Shown here in pieces: positions 27,604-36,237 of a stretch of DNA of 64,000 nucleotides. The number at the start of each line of letters is the position of its first letter. Within the stretch, counting starts at the first letter, position 1. The DNA is from Halomicronema sp. CCY15110 (lineage in GTDB: Bacteria > Cyanobacteriota > Cyanobacteriia > Phormidesmidales > Phormidesmidaceae), in assembly GCF_016888165.1 (NCBI RefSeq), contig NZ_JACSWC010000421.1:1-64000 (forward strand). The letters are read 5' to 3'. The notes under the pieces are model-generated. The model saw only the letters and a list, made by a program, of their open reading frames with translations, was not told the origin of the DNA and did no database searches. Made by a program: the position numbers and the translations under genes.

Positions 27604-28034
27604 TGACCTGGGTGATTTCAGGCCCAACGCATGTCGCCAGATTGGTGCTGGGTTTGGACTTACTGCAGGCAAAATAGCCGCTATAATAGGCTTCATATGC
27701 TTACTCATGAATGTTTATTCGCTATATTGACGCAGTCTGAAAAGTCTACATGGGAAAGTGATTTCGTTATATAAGCTTCGCTAAAGCAAATTTTACTAAG
27801 CCTTATATACCCTTTCAGCTACAGCGTGGTTAGTCTCTCTATCCAAGCTGTAAATTTCGTCTTTTAGCCTTTAGCGCTCATGAGGTGCTGCTGCCATCGG
27901 TAGGCCCACAAGCCTGCTGAATGGTTTCGTTGACTATTCTATGTGCTTTAGAGCGATCGCTGAAAATATGACTTCATAGTTAATCTGAATCAATAACCCG
28001 TGAAATTTTCCCTGTAATCAAACTCCCCAAATTT
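27604..28034 (+). promoter_or_regulatory. Promoter and long AT-rich leader of the NYN gene
   Basis: This stretch has no gene. A consensus -10 box TATAAT occurs at 27682-27687, with TTACTG (27660-27665) at 16 bp as a weak -35. Transcription from about 27694 would give a 340-nt leader. Within the leader, TTATATAAGCTT (27767-27778) pairs with AAGCCTTATATA (27798-27809). The region is clearly richer in A+T than its surroundings. Confidence 0.45.
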
Positions 28035-28568
28035 ATGCCCTTATCCGTTGCGACACAACGCCTTTCCGTCTTTGTCGATGGCAATAATATGTTTTATGCT
28101 CAGCAAAAGAACGGCTGGTTTTTCGACCCCAGACGGGTGTTAGAACATTTCACCGCAGAAGATGGTGGACTGAGCTTAGTGAATGCCTTTTGGTATACCG
28201 GCCTCAAAGATCCGCAGGATCAACGCGGCTTTCGGGATGCGCTGATCAGCCTGGGCTATACGGTGCGGACCAAAATTCTGAAAGAGTACTACGACGATAA
28301 CTCGGGACGCTATTCCCAAAAGGCCAATCTCGACATCGAAATTGTGGTCGATATGTTTAATACCGTTGAGCAATACGATCGCGTGGTGCTGTTCAGCGGC
28401 GATGGCGATTTTGAACGGGCGATCGAACTCCTACGGTCGAAAAATACCCACATTACGGTTGTTTCCACTGAGGGGATGATCGCCCGCGAGTTGCGAAACG
28501 CCACCGATCGCTACATCGACTTAAACAGCATTCGCAAAGCCATTGAAAAGCGAGATAGCTATCATTAG
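28035..28568 (+). CDS. NYN-domain protein (LabA/DUF88 family)
   Basis: This 177-residue protein is a PIN-like NYN domain of the LabA/DUF88 type. The first strand SVFVDGNNMFYAQQ carries the conserved Asp-x-x-Asn, KANLDIEIVVDMFN gives the second acidic site, and VVLFSGDGDFERAIELLR the third, followed by ITVVSTEGM. The acidic set is that of metal-dependent RNases of the NYN class. In cyanobacteria LabA itself affects circadian output, but NYN proteins are numerous and I cannot claim that role here. The ATG at 28035 is well placed. It has a long, AT-rich, structured leader. Confidence 0.85.
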   Translation: MPLSVATQRLSVFVDGNNMFYAQQKNGWFFDPRRVLEHFTAEDGGLSLVNAFWYTGLKDPQDQRGFRDALISLGYTVRTKILKEYYDDNSGRYSQKANLDIEIVVDMFNTVEQYDRVVLFSGDGDFERAIELLRSKNTHITVVSTEGMIARELRNATDRYIDLNSIRKAIEKRDSYH

Positions 28569-28853
28569 GTTGGCCGAAGGGGCCACGTATACCATTAACG
28601 GTTTTTGGGTGGCGGTAACCTCATCTCCTGCCAGCGTTTATTCCTGATGACGGGGCTCAGCGTGAGCGGTATTACTAAGGTAGCGACAGCCATCATTGAG
28701 AATTGCTGTCGTGCTGTTAAGTCAGTCGCTGTTAGTCGCGGATATTGCGATCAAGCAACGCAATGGGACGCGATCGCTGGGCCACCGAAATCGAATGCTA
28801 TTCTCAAAGGCGTATATTGACTGAAGTTACGACTGTTAGAAGAGACTGAACTG

Positions 28854-29780
28854 ATGAGAATTTGGCGACGTTGGCTGTCCCCAGTGGCCCTATTTATCTG
28901 CGCGGCATTTGTCACTGTCGCTTGCGCAGGCAATACCGGCGGTAACGATGTCATTCGCGTAGGCTCAAAAGATTTTACTGAGCAGCTAATCCTGGGCGAA
29001 ATGTATGCCCTAGTGCTCGAAGACGCCGGCTATCAGGTTGAACGCAAGCTGAATTTAGGGGGCACACCGGTGGCCCAAGCGGCGCTCGAAAGCGGCGAAA
29101 TTGATTTGTATCCTGAATATACGGGCACCGGCTTATTGACCGTTCTAAAAGCTGAAGTGGATAGCGATCCGGCAGCGGTGTACGAAACCGTTTCTACCCA
29201 GTACAAAGAACAGTTCAATCTGGTTTGGCTAGAGCCGTCGCCGATGAATAACACCCAGGCTCTGGCGATGACCCAGAAGAGATCTAGCGAACTGGGCATT
29301 ACGACAATTTCGGATTTTGCGGCCCAAGCCAGCGACCTCACCTTGATTGGCCCGCCTGAATTTGAAGTCCGAGAAGACGGCTTGCCTGGCCTCCAGGCGG
29401 CTTACGGAGATTTTCAACTCAATAGTTACAAAGCCGTTGATGCTGGGTTGCGTTATAGAGGTTTGGTCGATGGTGAAGCCGATGTCGCGGTGGCGTTTGG
29501 GACAGATGGCGAAATTAGTGCCTTTGACCTCGTCGTTTTGGCAGACGATCAGCAACTCTTCCCGCCTTATCAGGTTGCTCCTGTGGTGCGCCAAGAGACG
29601 TTAGATGCTAATCCTGAAGTCCAAGATATCTTGAATGGGCTAGCGCCTTTGATTACCGACGCAGTGATGCAGTCGCTTAACTATCAAGTCACTGGCGAAG
29701 CCCAAGAGCCCGAGGTTGTGGCGCAGCAATTTTTACAGGAGTCAGGACTGCTGGAAGCCGCAGCGAATGACTCTGAGTAA
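28854..29780 (+). CDS. Glycine betaine/choline-type ABC transporter substrate-binding lipoprotein
   Basis: This 308-residue solute-binding protein is of the OpuAC/OsmF (YehZ) class. The signal peptide ends in a lipobox VACA near residue 24 (Cys becomes lipidated). The mature part starts with IRVGSKDFTEQLILGEMYALVLE, the classical opening of this family, and contains DLYPEYTGTGL, which lines the binding cleft. LINGLAPLITD-like text near the C-terminus is also typical. It should bind quaternary amines or related compatible solutes. It is followed after 116 bp by the ATPase and permease genes, giving a complete importer set apart from a second permease. Confidence 0.9.
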   Translation: MRIWRRWLSPVALFICAAFVTVACAGNTGGNDVIRVGSKDFTEQLILGEMYALVLEDAGYQVERKLNLGGTPVAQAALESGEIDLYPEYTGTGLLTVLKAEVDSDPAAVYETVSTQYKEQFNLVWLEPSPMNNTQALAMTQKRSSELGITTISDFAAQASDLTLIGPPEFEVREDGLPGLQAAYGDFQLNSYKAVDAGLRYRGLVDGEADVAVAFGTDGEISAFDLVVLADDQQLFPPYQVAPVVRQETLDANPEVQDILNGLAPLITDAVMQSLNYQVTGEAQEPEVVAQQFLQESGLLEAAANDSE

Positions 29781-29896
29781 AGCGTTTGGATAGCTTACTG
29801 AACTGTGGTTGACGGGTTCGCACTCCTTTGGGGTCGCTAAATTGACGGCAGCGATCGCGCCAACACCTATAATTCCGGCCATTCTCTAGGTTTGTG

Positions 29897-30859
29897 ATGG
29901 GCAATATTTTATTTGAACAGGTCACGCTGAAATTTTCGGGGATGGCGCGCCCAGCTGTCGATCAGGTGACTTGTGAAATTCAGTCCGGGGAGTTAGTGGT
30001 CATTTTGGGGCCTTCGGGCTGCGGCAAAACGACGCTGCTGAAAATGGTGAATCGCCTTTATGAGCCCACCAAAGGGCGCATCACCATGGCGGGGAAAAAT
30101 ATCAAAGCACTACGCCCGACTACACTGCGGCAAAAAATTGGCTATGTGATTCAACAATCGGGGTTATTTCCCCACATGACGGTGGCGAATAATGTTGCCG
30201 TCGTGCCCAAGTTGCTCAAGTGGCCGGCGCAGAAAATTCAAGCTCGGGTCGATGAGCTCCTACAGTTGGTGAAGCTGCCGCCCGCCGATTATCGCGATCG
30301 CTACCCAGCCCAGTTGTCGGGCGGGCAACAACAGCGAGTCGGCATCGCCCGCGCTCTGGCGGGGAATCCGGACTACATGCTGATGGATGAACCCTTTGGA
30401 GCCATTGACGCCATTACCCGCAGCGCTCTGCAAGCCGAGATTTTGCGCCTGCATCAACACCTGAAAAAGACCATCCTGTTTGTATCCCACGATGTCGATG
30501 AGGCGCTACGGTTGGGCGATCGCATTATTGTGATGAATGCGGGCCGCATCGTTCAATTTGACACGCCCTTCAAGCTCCTCACGCAACCTGCCGATCCCTT
30601 TGTCCATCAACTTCTGGGGGCCGATGATATGGTGCGTCAGTTAGGCCAGGTGTCGGTTGATGCGGCGTTACTGCCCCTCCCCGATCCGTTTCATGCCGAT
30701 CAGCATCCTGCGGTTGAGGCGAATGCGAACTTGCGTGATGCTTTATCCATCATTTTGAAAACGGGCGCTCCAGAACTAGCCGTTGTCGATCAGGGCAAAC
30801 CCGTCGGGCGACTGACGCTAGATCACATTCGCACCTGCGCGCGGGAGCCGAACTGCTAA
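29897..30859 (+). CDS. Quaternary-amine ABC transporter ATP-binding protein (OpuCA/ProV type)
   Basis: This 320-residue ATPase has Walker A GPSGCGKTT, the Q-loop VIQQSGLFPHMTV, signature LSGGQQQRVGIARAL, Walker B YMLMDEPFGAIDAI and the switch His in LFVSHDVDEAL. A C-terminal CBS-like remnant (LRDALSIILKTGAPELAVVDQGKPVGRLTLDHI) is the kind of ionic-strength-sensing extension found in osmoregulated OpuA/OpuC ATPases. The start is taken as ATG 29897, next to an in-frame GTG at 29894. The stop TAA overlaps the ATG of the permease gene, so they are translationally coupled. Confidence 0.92.
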   Translation: MGNILFEQVTLKFSGMARPAVDQVTCEIQSGELVVILGPSGCGKTTLLKMVNRLYEPTKGRITMAGKNIKALRPTTLRQKIGYVIQQSGLFPHMTVANNVAVVPKLLKWPAQKIQARVDELLQLVKLPPADYRDRYPAQLSGGQQQRVGIARALAGNPDYMLMDEPFGAIDAITRSALQAEILRLHQHLKKTILFVSHDVDEALRLGDRIIVMNAGRIVQFDTPFKLLTQPADPFVHQLLGADDMVRQLGQVSVDAALLPLPDPFHADQHPAVEANANLRDALSIILKTGAPELAVVDQGKPVGRLTLDHIRTCAREPNC

Positions 30860-31482
30860 TGGCCTACTTGCTGAACCATCCCGGTGAAATCGCCACCCTG
30901 GTCTGGCAGCATTTACAGATGACGCTCACTGCCCTCGCGATCGCAATTTTGATTGCCGTCCCCATTGCGCTGTTGATCAATCGCGTGCGTTGGCTATCGG
31001 TTCCCGTGATGGGACTGTTGGGAATTTTCTACACCATTCCCAGTCTGGCGCTGATTATTTTTCTGGTGCCGGTGTTTGGGCTGAATGCGACTTCGGTCAT
31101 TGTCGCGATGGTGATCTATACCCAGGTGATTTTGGTGCGCAACCTGACCGTGGGGCTGGAGGGCATTGACCGCTCAGTCCTGGAAGCCGCTCGTGGTATG
31201 GGGATGAGCCTCTGGCAACGGTGGTGGTGGGTCCAGGTGCCGTTGGTGCTGCCCGTGTTTGTAGCGGGGGTAAGAATTTCTGCTGTGGTGGCGATCGCGA
31301 TCGCCACCATTGGGGCCAAGTTTAACGCTGGTGGCTTAGGCCGACTGCTATTCGACGGCATTCAAACGAATCGCATCGACAAAATCTGGGCCGGCTCGAT
31401 CGCCGTCGCCATCCTTGCTTTTGCCTTAAATGGTCTGCTGCTCTGGCTCGAACAGTGCAGTCAGCCAGCCAATCAGCAGTAG
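30859..31482 (+). CDS. Quaternary-amine ABC transporter permease (OpuCB/ProW type)
   Basis: This 207-residue membrane protein has five to six helices. It carries the permease EAA-like loop (EGIDRSVLEAARGMGMSLWQRWWWVQVPLVLP), which docks with the ATPase, and the family's FYTIPSLALIIFLVP and GAKFNAGGLGRLLFDGI segments. It is the short permease form found in OpuC-type importers. The start ATG overlaps the stop of the ATPase gene by one base. A hairpin AGGGGTAGA/TCTACCCCT near 31556-31592 lies about 75 bp beyond its stop and may end the operon, although no T-tract follows. Confidence 0.92.
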   Translation: MAYLLNHPGEIATLVWQHLQMTLTALAIAILIAVPIALLINRVRWLSVPVMGLLGIFYTIPSLALIIFLVPVFGLNATSVIVAMVIYTQVILVRNLTVGLEGIDRSVLEAARGMGMSLWQRWWWVQVPLVLPVFVAGVRISAVVAIAIATIGAKFNAGGLGRLLFDGIQTNRIDKIWAGSIAVAILAFALNGLLLWLEQCSQPANQQ

Positions 31483-31923
31483 AGAAGCCAGGCGGTGAGT
31501 TCACATCTAGTGTACGAATTTGACTTTGGACCATCAGGGTGACTGAAGACTAGGAAAGGGGTAGAAGGGCTGAATCTCTATGCTCTACCCCTGATGCCAA
31601 CCCATCTGGAAACGTTACGCCAATTTCGCTGAGGCCTTTACGAGAGCTTTCCGTGTCGCTGCGATCGCTTACCAGACTTGCTGGACGCCTTTAGTAGCAA
31701 TGAGCGAGCCTGCTTTTAGGGGATTAAGCCTTGGGGCCTGCCATGGCAACAACGCCCGATTGCTGCCCGGGCACTGCCAGACTACAGTGGCCTCCTGTGA
31801 CCATCCGGTTGTTGCCCCTGCTGTGAGGTAACGGCGATCGCGGCAGCCCAGATCCGGGCTTTGCCTATCGCCGTTACTTCCCATCTTCCGTCATGATGGA
31901 ACGGGCGTTGTTGCAGAGGGACT
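31483..31923. other. Gene-free spacer with hairpins upstream of the MFS gene
   Basis: No coding frame is convincing. The left part has the AGGGGTAGA/TCTACCCCT hairpin, a possible operon terminator. The right part has a nested hairpin at 31828-31877, about 47 bp before the MFS start. Confidence 0.5.
31828..31877 (+). promoter_or_regulatory. Nested hairpin in the leader of the MFS transporter gene
   Basis: Arms GTAACGGCGAT (31828-31838) and ATCGCCGTTAC (31867-31877) pair over 11 bp. Inside, AGCCC (31845-31849) pairs with GGGCT (31856-31860). It stands just before the ribosome-binding site (GAGGGAC) and start at 31924, so it could act as an operator or an mRNA structure. No function is shown by the sequence. 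Confidence 0.45.
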
Positions 31924-33138
31924 ATGGCCGATCGCTCGAACCGTTTACCGTGGCGCTTTTGGATTATTACGCTCGTCGCGTTTATTAATGCGGTCAGCTT
32001 CACCATCATCATTCCGGTGTTGTATCCCTATGCCAAACAGTTTGGCCTGAGCGACTTTCAGGCCAGTTTGCTGACCACTGCGTATGCCGCTTCGCAGTTC
32101 ATCGGGACACCGATTTTGGGTCGCTTGTCGGATCGGGTCGGGCGTAAACCATTGCTGATTCTGAGTTTGCTGGGTACCGTGCTGGCCAATCTGATGGCGA
32201 GTTTGGCTCCCTTTGCTTGGTTTTTATTTCTCGCCAGGGTGCTGGATGGAGTGACTGGGGGGAATAATTCGATCGCGCAAGCCATCATCAGCGACATGAC
32301 GAATCCCGCTCAGCGGACTCAGGCATTCGGCATTTTTGGCGCAACATTTCGCCTCGGGTTTGTGGCGGGGCCACCGTTGAGTTATTTGGCGCAGGTGGTG
32401 CCACCGCTACCCGGCATCTCATCTTTGGGCATGAGTTTTATGGTGTCAGCGGCGATCGCCCTCATGGCAACGATTCTCTGCGCCGTTTGTTTGCCAGAAA
32501 CTCACGAAGTGTGCGAAAAGTTTGAATTGGCCTGGTCCGATTTTAAGTTGGGCCGCATTGGGCGATCGCTCCAAAATCCCCGCTTTGGCCGCACCTTTCT
32601 CGTGACTTTTCTGAGCGGCTTCACCTTCACGATTTTTACCTTCGCGTTTCAGCCCTTTTTCTTGAATATTTTGGAACAAACGCCGGGACGACTCGCCCTC
32701 ATTTTTGCCGTATTTGGCATTATCGGCTTTATGGCTCAGGTCTTTGGCCTGGAGCCGCTGCGCCAACGCTTCAACATCGTCAATATTTTGGCGTTTATGT
32801 TGGCGGCCAGGGGCGTCTGTTTTTTGCTGATTCCGGCGTTTCCGACCATTCAAGCATTTGTCTTAATCACAGTGATTTTTGCCGCGGTCAATTCCTTTCC
32901 GCTGCCGTTGATCGAATCCATTTTGTCGCTGCGCAGTGGGCCGCAGGAACAAGGAGAAGTGCTGGGTACCAACGCCTCGTTTCTCAGTTTGTCGAATGCG
33001 ATCGGCCCCGCGATCGCGGGGGTACTGGTGAGCTTTGGCTACGGTCTCCCCTTTTGGATCACTGGGGTGCTGACCATCGGCGTCGCCTGGTTTGCACTCA
33101 GTTTGCGGGAGTCAGTACCAGCCCCCTCCACTAAATAG
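31924..33138 (+). CDS. MFS transporter (TetA/DHA1-like exporter)
   Basis: This 404-residue major facilitator has twelve predicted helices. The loop between helices 2 and 3 is GRLSDRVGRKPLL, the MFS motif A, and helix 5 has the Gly-rich AFGIFGATFRLGFVAGPPLSYL (antiporter motif C region). The likely class is a drug:H+ antiporter of the TetA type; no substrate is implied. The start ATG is preceded by GAGGG. A hairpin upstream may affect expression. The gene ends 27 bp from the convergent pentapeptide gene. Confidence 0.88.
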   Translation: MADRSNRLPWRFWIITLVAFINAVSFTIIIPVLYPYAKQFGLSDFQASLLTTAYAASQFIGTPILGRLSDRVGRKPLLILSLLGTVLANLMASLAPFAWFLFLARVLDGVTGGNNSIAQAIISDMTNPAQRTQAFGIFGATFRLGFVAGPPLSYLAQVVPPLPGISSLGMSFMVSAAIALMATILCAVCLPETHEVCEKFELAWSDFKLGRIGRSLQNPRFGRTFLVTFLSGFTFTIFTFAFQPFFLNILEQTPGRLALIFAVFGIIGFMAQVFGLEPLRQRFNIVNILAFMLAARGVCFLLIPAFPTIQAFVLITVIFAAVNSFPLPLIESILSLRSGPQEQGEVLGTNASFLSLSNAIGPAIAGVLVSFGYGLPFWITGVLTIGVAWFALSLRESVPAPSTK

Positions 33139-33165
33139 GCAGCAGTGTCACCCACTCGCCTTCAT

Positions 33166-33786
33166 CTAGTCGTTACGAAAGTGTTTGGCCAAACGCGAGT
33201 AGGCCGAGATATTGGCGATCGAGACGCTGGCTTTGTTGGGGTCATCATCAATTTTATTTTCGCCGACGAGGCAATAGCCATCGGGCATGATGGTGTAGCT
33301 CATCTTGGCTTCGTCAAGCGGCACGTCTTGAAGATTGGCCCCCATCAAATTGGTGCCAAAGAGTGATGCCCCCGACAAGTTAGCCCCGGTGAGATCGGCC
33401 CCGCGCAGGTTAGCGCCATTGAGATTGGCCCCGGCCAATATGGCCTGCTGTAGGTTGGCCCCGCTGAGATCGGCCCCGCACAGGTTGGCTGATGATAACA
33501 GGGCATCTTTGAGACAGGCTTGGTGCAGATTGGCTCGAATGAGGTCAGCGGCAATTAAGTTGATTTGGTCGAGTCGCGCGGCTTGTAAGCGGACGCGCAT
33601 GAGCGATGCCCCGGTCAAAATAGCGTGACGCAAATCAGCATGGTCTAAGTTGGCAGATTCGAGATTGATGAAAGGGAGGTAAACCCCACGCAAATCAGCC
33701 GCTTTTAAGACTAAATCGCTAAAGCTTTCCTGGCCTGCCTGGTAAGCATCAAGCAACTGTTGGGGATGGCGAATCGGTGATTTCAC
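33166..33786 (-). CDS. Pentapeptide-repeat protein
   Basis: This 206-residue protein consists mainly of A(D/N)Lxx repeats, from about residue 25 to 155. The consensus is clear in stretches such as SANLCGADLSGANLQ and GADLTGANLSGASL. Such repeats build a right-handed quadrilateral beta-helix. A 50-residue non-repeat C-terminus (MPDGYCLVGENKIDD and onward) closes it. Cyanobacteria carry dozens of these with mostly unknown roles. The start codon is GTG (33786). No signal peptide is evident, so it is probably cytosolic. Confidence 0.9.
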   Translation of the reverse strand: MKSPIRHPQQLLDAYQAGQESFSDLVLKAADLRGVYLPFINLESANLDHADLRHAILTGASLMRVRLQAARLDQINLIAADLIRANLHQACLKDALLSSANLCGADLSGANLQQAILAGANLNGANLRGADLTGANLSGASLFGTNLMGANLQDVPLDEAKMSYTIMPDGYCLVGENKIDDDPNKASVSIANISAYSRLAKHFRND

Positions 33787-34302
33787 GGCAGCCTTGCGGG
33801 GGATGTCGGTAATGCTGGGGCGGTTAACCGCCGTTGCGCTGATCTGGGTTCAGAGCTGCGGCTTCCCAGCATTTCATGTCGATGAACCAACTCGAGGGGA
33901 CGCCGCATTCGTGACGGTAGGATGCAAAGGGGACACCTGACGATCAGGGCACAGAGGCCAACGGCGATCGCCGCCATCAAGGCATCTATCCTTTAATTGT
34001 GGCTTAATTTGCGCGAAAAATCGGTCGCTTTCCGTCAAGACTTTACGTTTGTGATGCCCAGCTGCTGTCTGTATCAACACTGAGGTCTGCATCTCACGAC
34101 GCGGTGATTTCGGTCCGCCAACCTGGGCGGAGCATCTGAGCAAACCAACCCTAAGGCATGAGGGTTGAATAAGTTGGGATAGCCGTCTCGGCTGCCCCAA
34201 GGCAGGCAAGATGTCTGCCCGAACCATTTGAATGTGATTTGATCCTCATTTCTAATGAGATATGCGTCAATGGTTAGAACTTGATCGCGATGGGCAAAGC
34301 AC
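33787..34302. other. Gene-free divergent spacer
   Basis: There is no credible gene in these 516 bp. They must contain promoters for the pentapeptide gene (leftward) and the cyclo-ligase-like gene (rightward). A CCAACCCT/AGGGTTG hairpin (about 34136-34169) and a GGCAGGCAAGATGTCTGCC block (about 34200-34219), resembling dispersed cyanobacterial repeats, occupy the right half. Confidence 0.5.
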
Positions 34303-35082
34303 ATGACCTCCTCACCGTCGACAGAGTGGCAGGGGCGTAACCACGACAAGGATCAGTTGCGCCAAACCATCTGGGCCTTATTAACCGAACAACGAGCGGT
34401 TCAGCGTGATCCGGTGGGGCATATTCCACACTTTATCGATGCCGCTGTGGCAGCGGCTAAGTTAGCCGAATTGCCGATTTGGCAAGCTGCCCAGGTGGTG
34501 AAATGTAATCCTGATGCGCCCCAAAAGTCGGTGCGGTGGCGAGCGCTAGAAGCTGGCAAACTGCTGTATATGGCGGTGCCGCGACTGGCGAAACCGCGTT
34601 GTTTTGTCGCGTTACAGCGGCGATCGTTAGCAGCCAAAGGTATTCCATTGTTGCAAGCGGCCAACATGCGCGACGCCTTAATTCATGGCGAATGGGTCAC
34701 TTTTGAAGAGATGCAGCCGATTGACCTGGTGGTGGTGGGCTGTGTGGCGGTCAGTCGGCAAGGGGGCCGTACGGGCAAAGGGGCGGGGTTCGCCGATTTA
34801 GAGTTGGCGATGCTGCGCGAGGCGGGGTTGGTGTACCCCGCTACCCCGATTGTGACCACAGTGCATCGTCTTCAAATTGTGGAGGGCGATCGCCTCCCCA
34901 TGCAACGCCACGACTGGCCTCTCGATTGGATTGTCACACCGGAGACGGCGATCGCCACCCACTCCACCTGGCCCCGCCCCACCGGTCTCGACTGGGCCAC
35001 GCTCCAACCCGACCAGCTCCGTAAGATTCCGGCCCTGCAATTGCTACGGCAACAGCGTCAATTGCCCTCTGATGATGAGTGA
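34303..35082 (+). CDS. 5-formyltetrahydrofolate cyclo-ligase family protein
   Basis: This 259-residue protein resembles the 5-FTHF cyclo-ligase (methenyl-THF synthetase) superfamily, the longer MTHFSD-like branch. After an N-terminal helix with RQTIWALLTEQR it has the domain core VVKCNPDAPQKSVRWRALEAGKLLYMAVPRL, and the late motif GRTGKGAGFADLELAMLREAGL, which corresponds to the RxGxGKGYYD loop that binds phosphate of ATP. The Tyr-Tyr of the classical motif is replaced by Phe-Ala, so true cyclo-ligase activity is unproven. Start at the ATG at 34303 is plausible but without a strong ribosome-binding site. Confidence 0.75.
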   Translation: MTSSPSTEWQGRNHDKDQLRQTIWALLTEQRAVQRDPVGHIPHFIDAAVAAAKLAELPIWQAAQVVKCNPDAPQKSVRWRALEAGKLLYMAVPRLAKPRCFVALQRRSLAAKGIPLLQAANMRDALIHGEWVTFEEMQPIDLVVVGCVAVSRQGGRTGKGAGFADLELAMLREAGLVYPATPIVTTVHRLQIVEGDRLPMQRHDWPLDWIVTPETAIATHSTWPRPTGLDWATLQPDQLRKIPALQLLRQQRQLPSDDE

Positions 35083-35237
35083 GGGGGGTGCGGATAGAGC
35101 CATTGTTGATCGCCGAGCTCCCCTGAAAAATCATTCCTGGTGCTCAACCTGACCGCCTTGCCTGTGGTAACCGTTTGGACTCGCGATTTCCGCGCTATGT
35201 TAGGTAGCAGAAGTAAATCCGTAACCGAGAGTTGTCG

Positions 35238-36017
35238 ATGGTGAGCTGTTCCAAAACGCTGATGATTGTCGCTGGCGCGAGCGCCATCCTGGGCGGAGCG
35301 ATGAGTTTTCCAGGCCAGGCGGCTACTCCGGAAACAGCCCCCGCCGAACTGATAGATGCCATTACGGCGATTGAAACTGCCGCTAATGCGCAAGATTTAG
35401 CCGAGCTCATGACGTTGTATAGCCCTGACTTTGTCGGCCCCGATGGCTTTACGCGCGACCAATATCAAACCACCCTTGAGGAATTTTGGGCGCAACATAC
35501 TGACCTGGTCTACGACGTCGAGTTGGTGACTTGGGAGCGTGAGGGGACCGCACTCGTTGCTGAAACGCTGACCACCGTTGAGGGTACGCGCTTGATCGCG
35601 AGTCGCGCCATGACCATGACCGCCACTGTGCGATCGCAGCAGCGCTATGAAAATGGGCAACTCGCGGCCCAAGAAATTTTGTCAGAAGAAAATCAGTTGA
35701 TTGCCGGCGTCATGCCCCCCGACATCACGGTGCAACTTCCTGAAACCGTGACTCCCGGAAGTCGATTTGCCTATGACGCGATCGTTAGCGCCCCGTTAGG
35801 CGATCGCCTATTGCTGGGTCTCGCCTTTGACGAAGGCGTCACAGCAACTGATTTTTTGACGCCTCGCCCTGTCAACTTGGAAGCACTCACAGCGGGCGGC
35901 TTGTTCAAAATTGGCACTGCCCCCAACGAGCCTGACCAGCGTTGGGTTTCAGCGGTCATTGTGAGAGAAGACGGTATCGTCATCGATACGCGAAGACTGA
36001 ACGTACAGGCAGATTGA
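35238..36017 (+). CDS. Secreted NTF2-like (SnoaL-like) domain protein
   Basis: This 259-residue protein has a clear N-terminal signal peptide (SKTLMIVAGASAILGGAMSFPGQA, cleaved near residue 28). A domain of NTF2/SnoaL character follows: ELIDAITAIETAANAQDLAELMTLYSPDFVGPDGFTRDQY, the usual helix-helix-loop opening, with beta-strands up to about 150. The C-terminal half (MPPDITVQLPETVTPGS and on) looks like an Ig-like or beta-sandwich module. It probably lives in the periplasm or outside the cell. No catalytic residues can be assigned. The ATG at 35238 is preferred to the TTG at 35232. Confidence 0.65.
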   Translation: MVSCSKTLMIVAGASAILGGAMSFPGQAATPETAPAELIDAITAIETAANAQDLAELMTLYSPDFVGPDGFTRDQYQTTLEEFWAQHTDLVYDVELVTWEREGTALVAETLTTVEGTRLIASRAMTMTATVRSQQRYENGQLAAQEILSEENQLIAGVMPPDITVQLPETVTPGSRFAYDAIVSAPLGDRLLLGLAFDEGVTATDFLTPRPVNLEALTAGGLFKIGTAPNEPDQRWVSAVIVREDGIVIDTRRLNVQAD

Positions 36018-36237
36018 GCGTAGTTTTCTTGAACACACCCAGGAGGCATGAGCGATCGCGCTCCAAGCTCACTCTAATTTGACGTCGTGAACAATTGAAC
36101 TGCATCGGACTGTTCAACCAGCTCCGTCCGTCAGCCGTGAAACGTTGTAAGTATCGTAATTGTGCGTTCTCGTACTCGTATCCTCAAGGGGCATGTTCAC
36201 CTGGCAATGGATGGCAGCTTGCTGGAATCCATTTTTT

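Noticed and set aside
33874-34227. 117-codon frame in the divergent spacer before the cyclo-ligase-like gene
   Set aside because: No start signal, odd composition and overlap with repeat-like hairpins; no recognisable protein.
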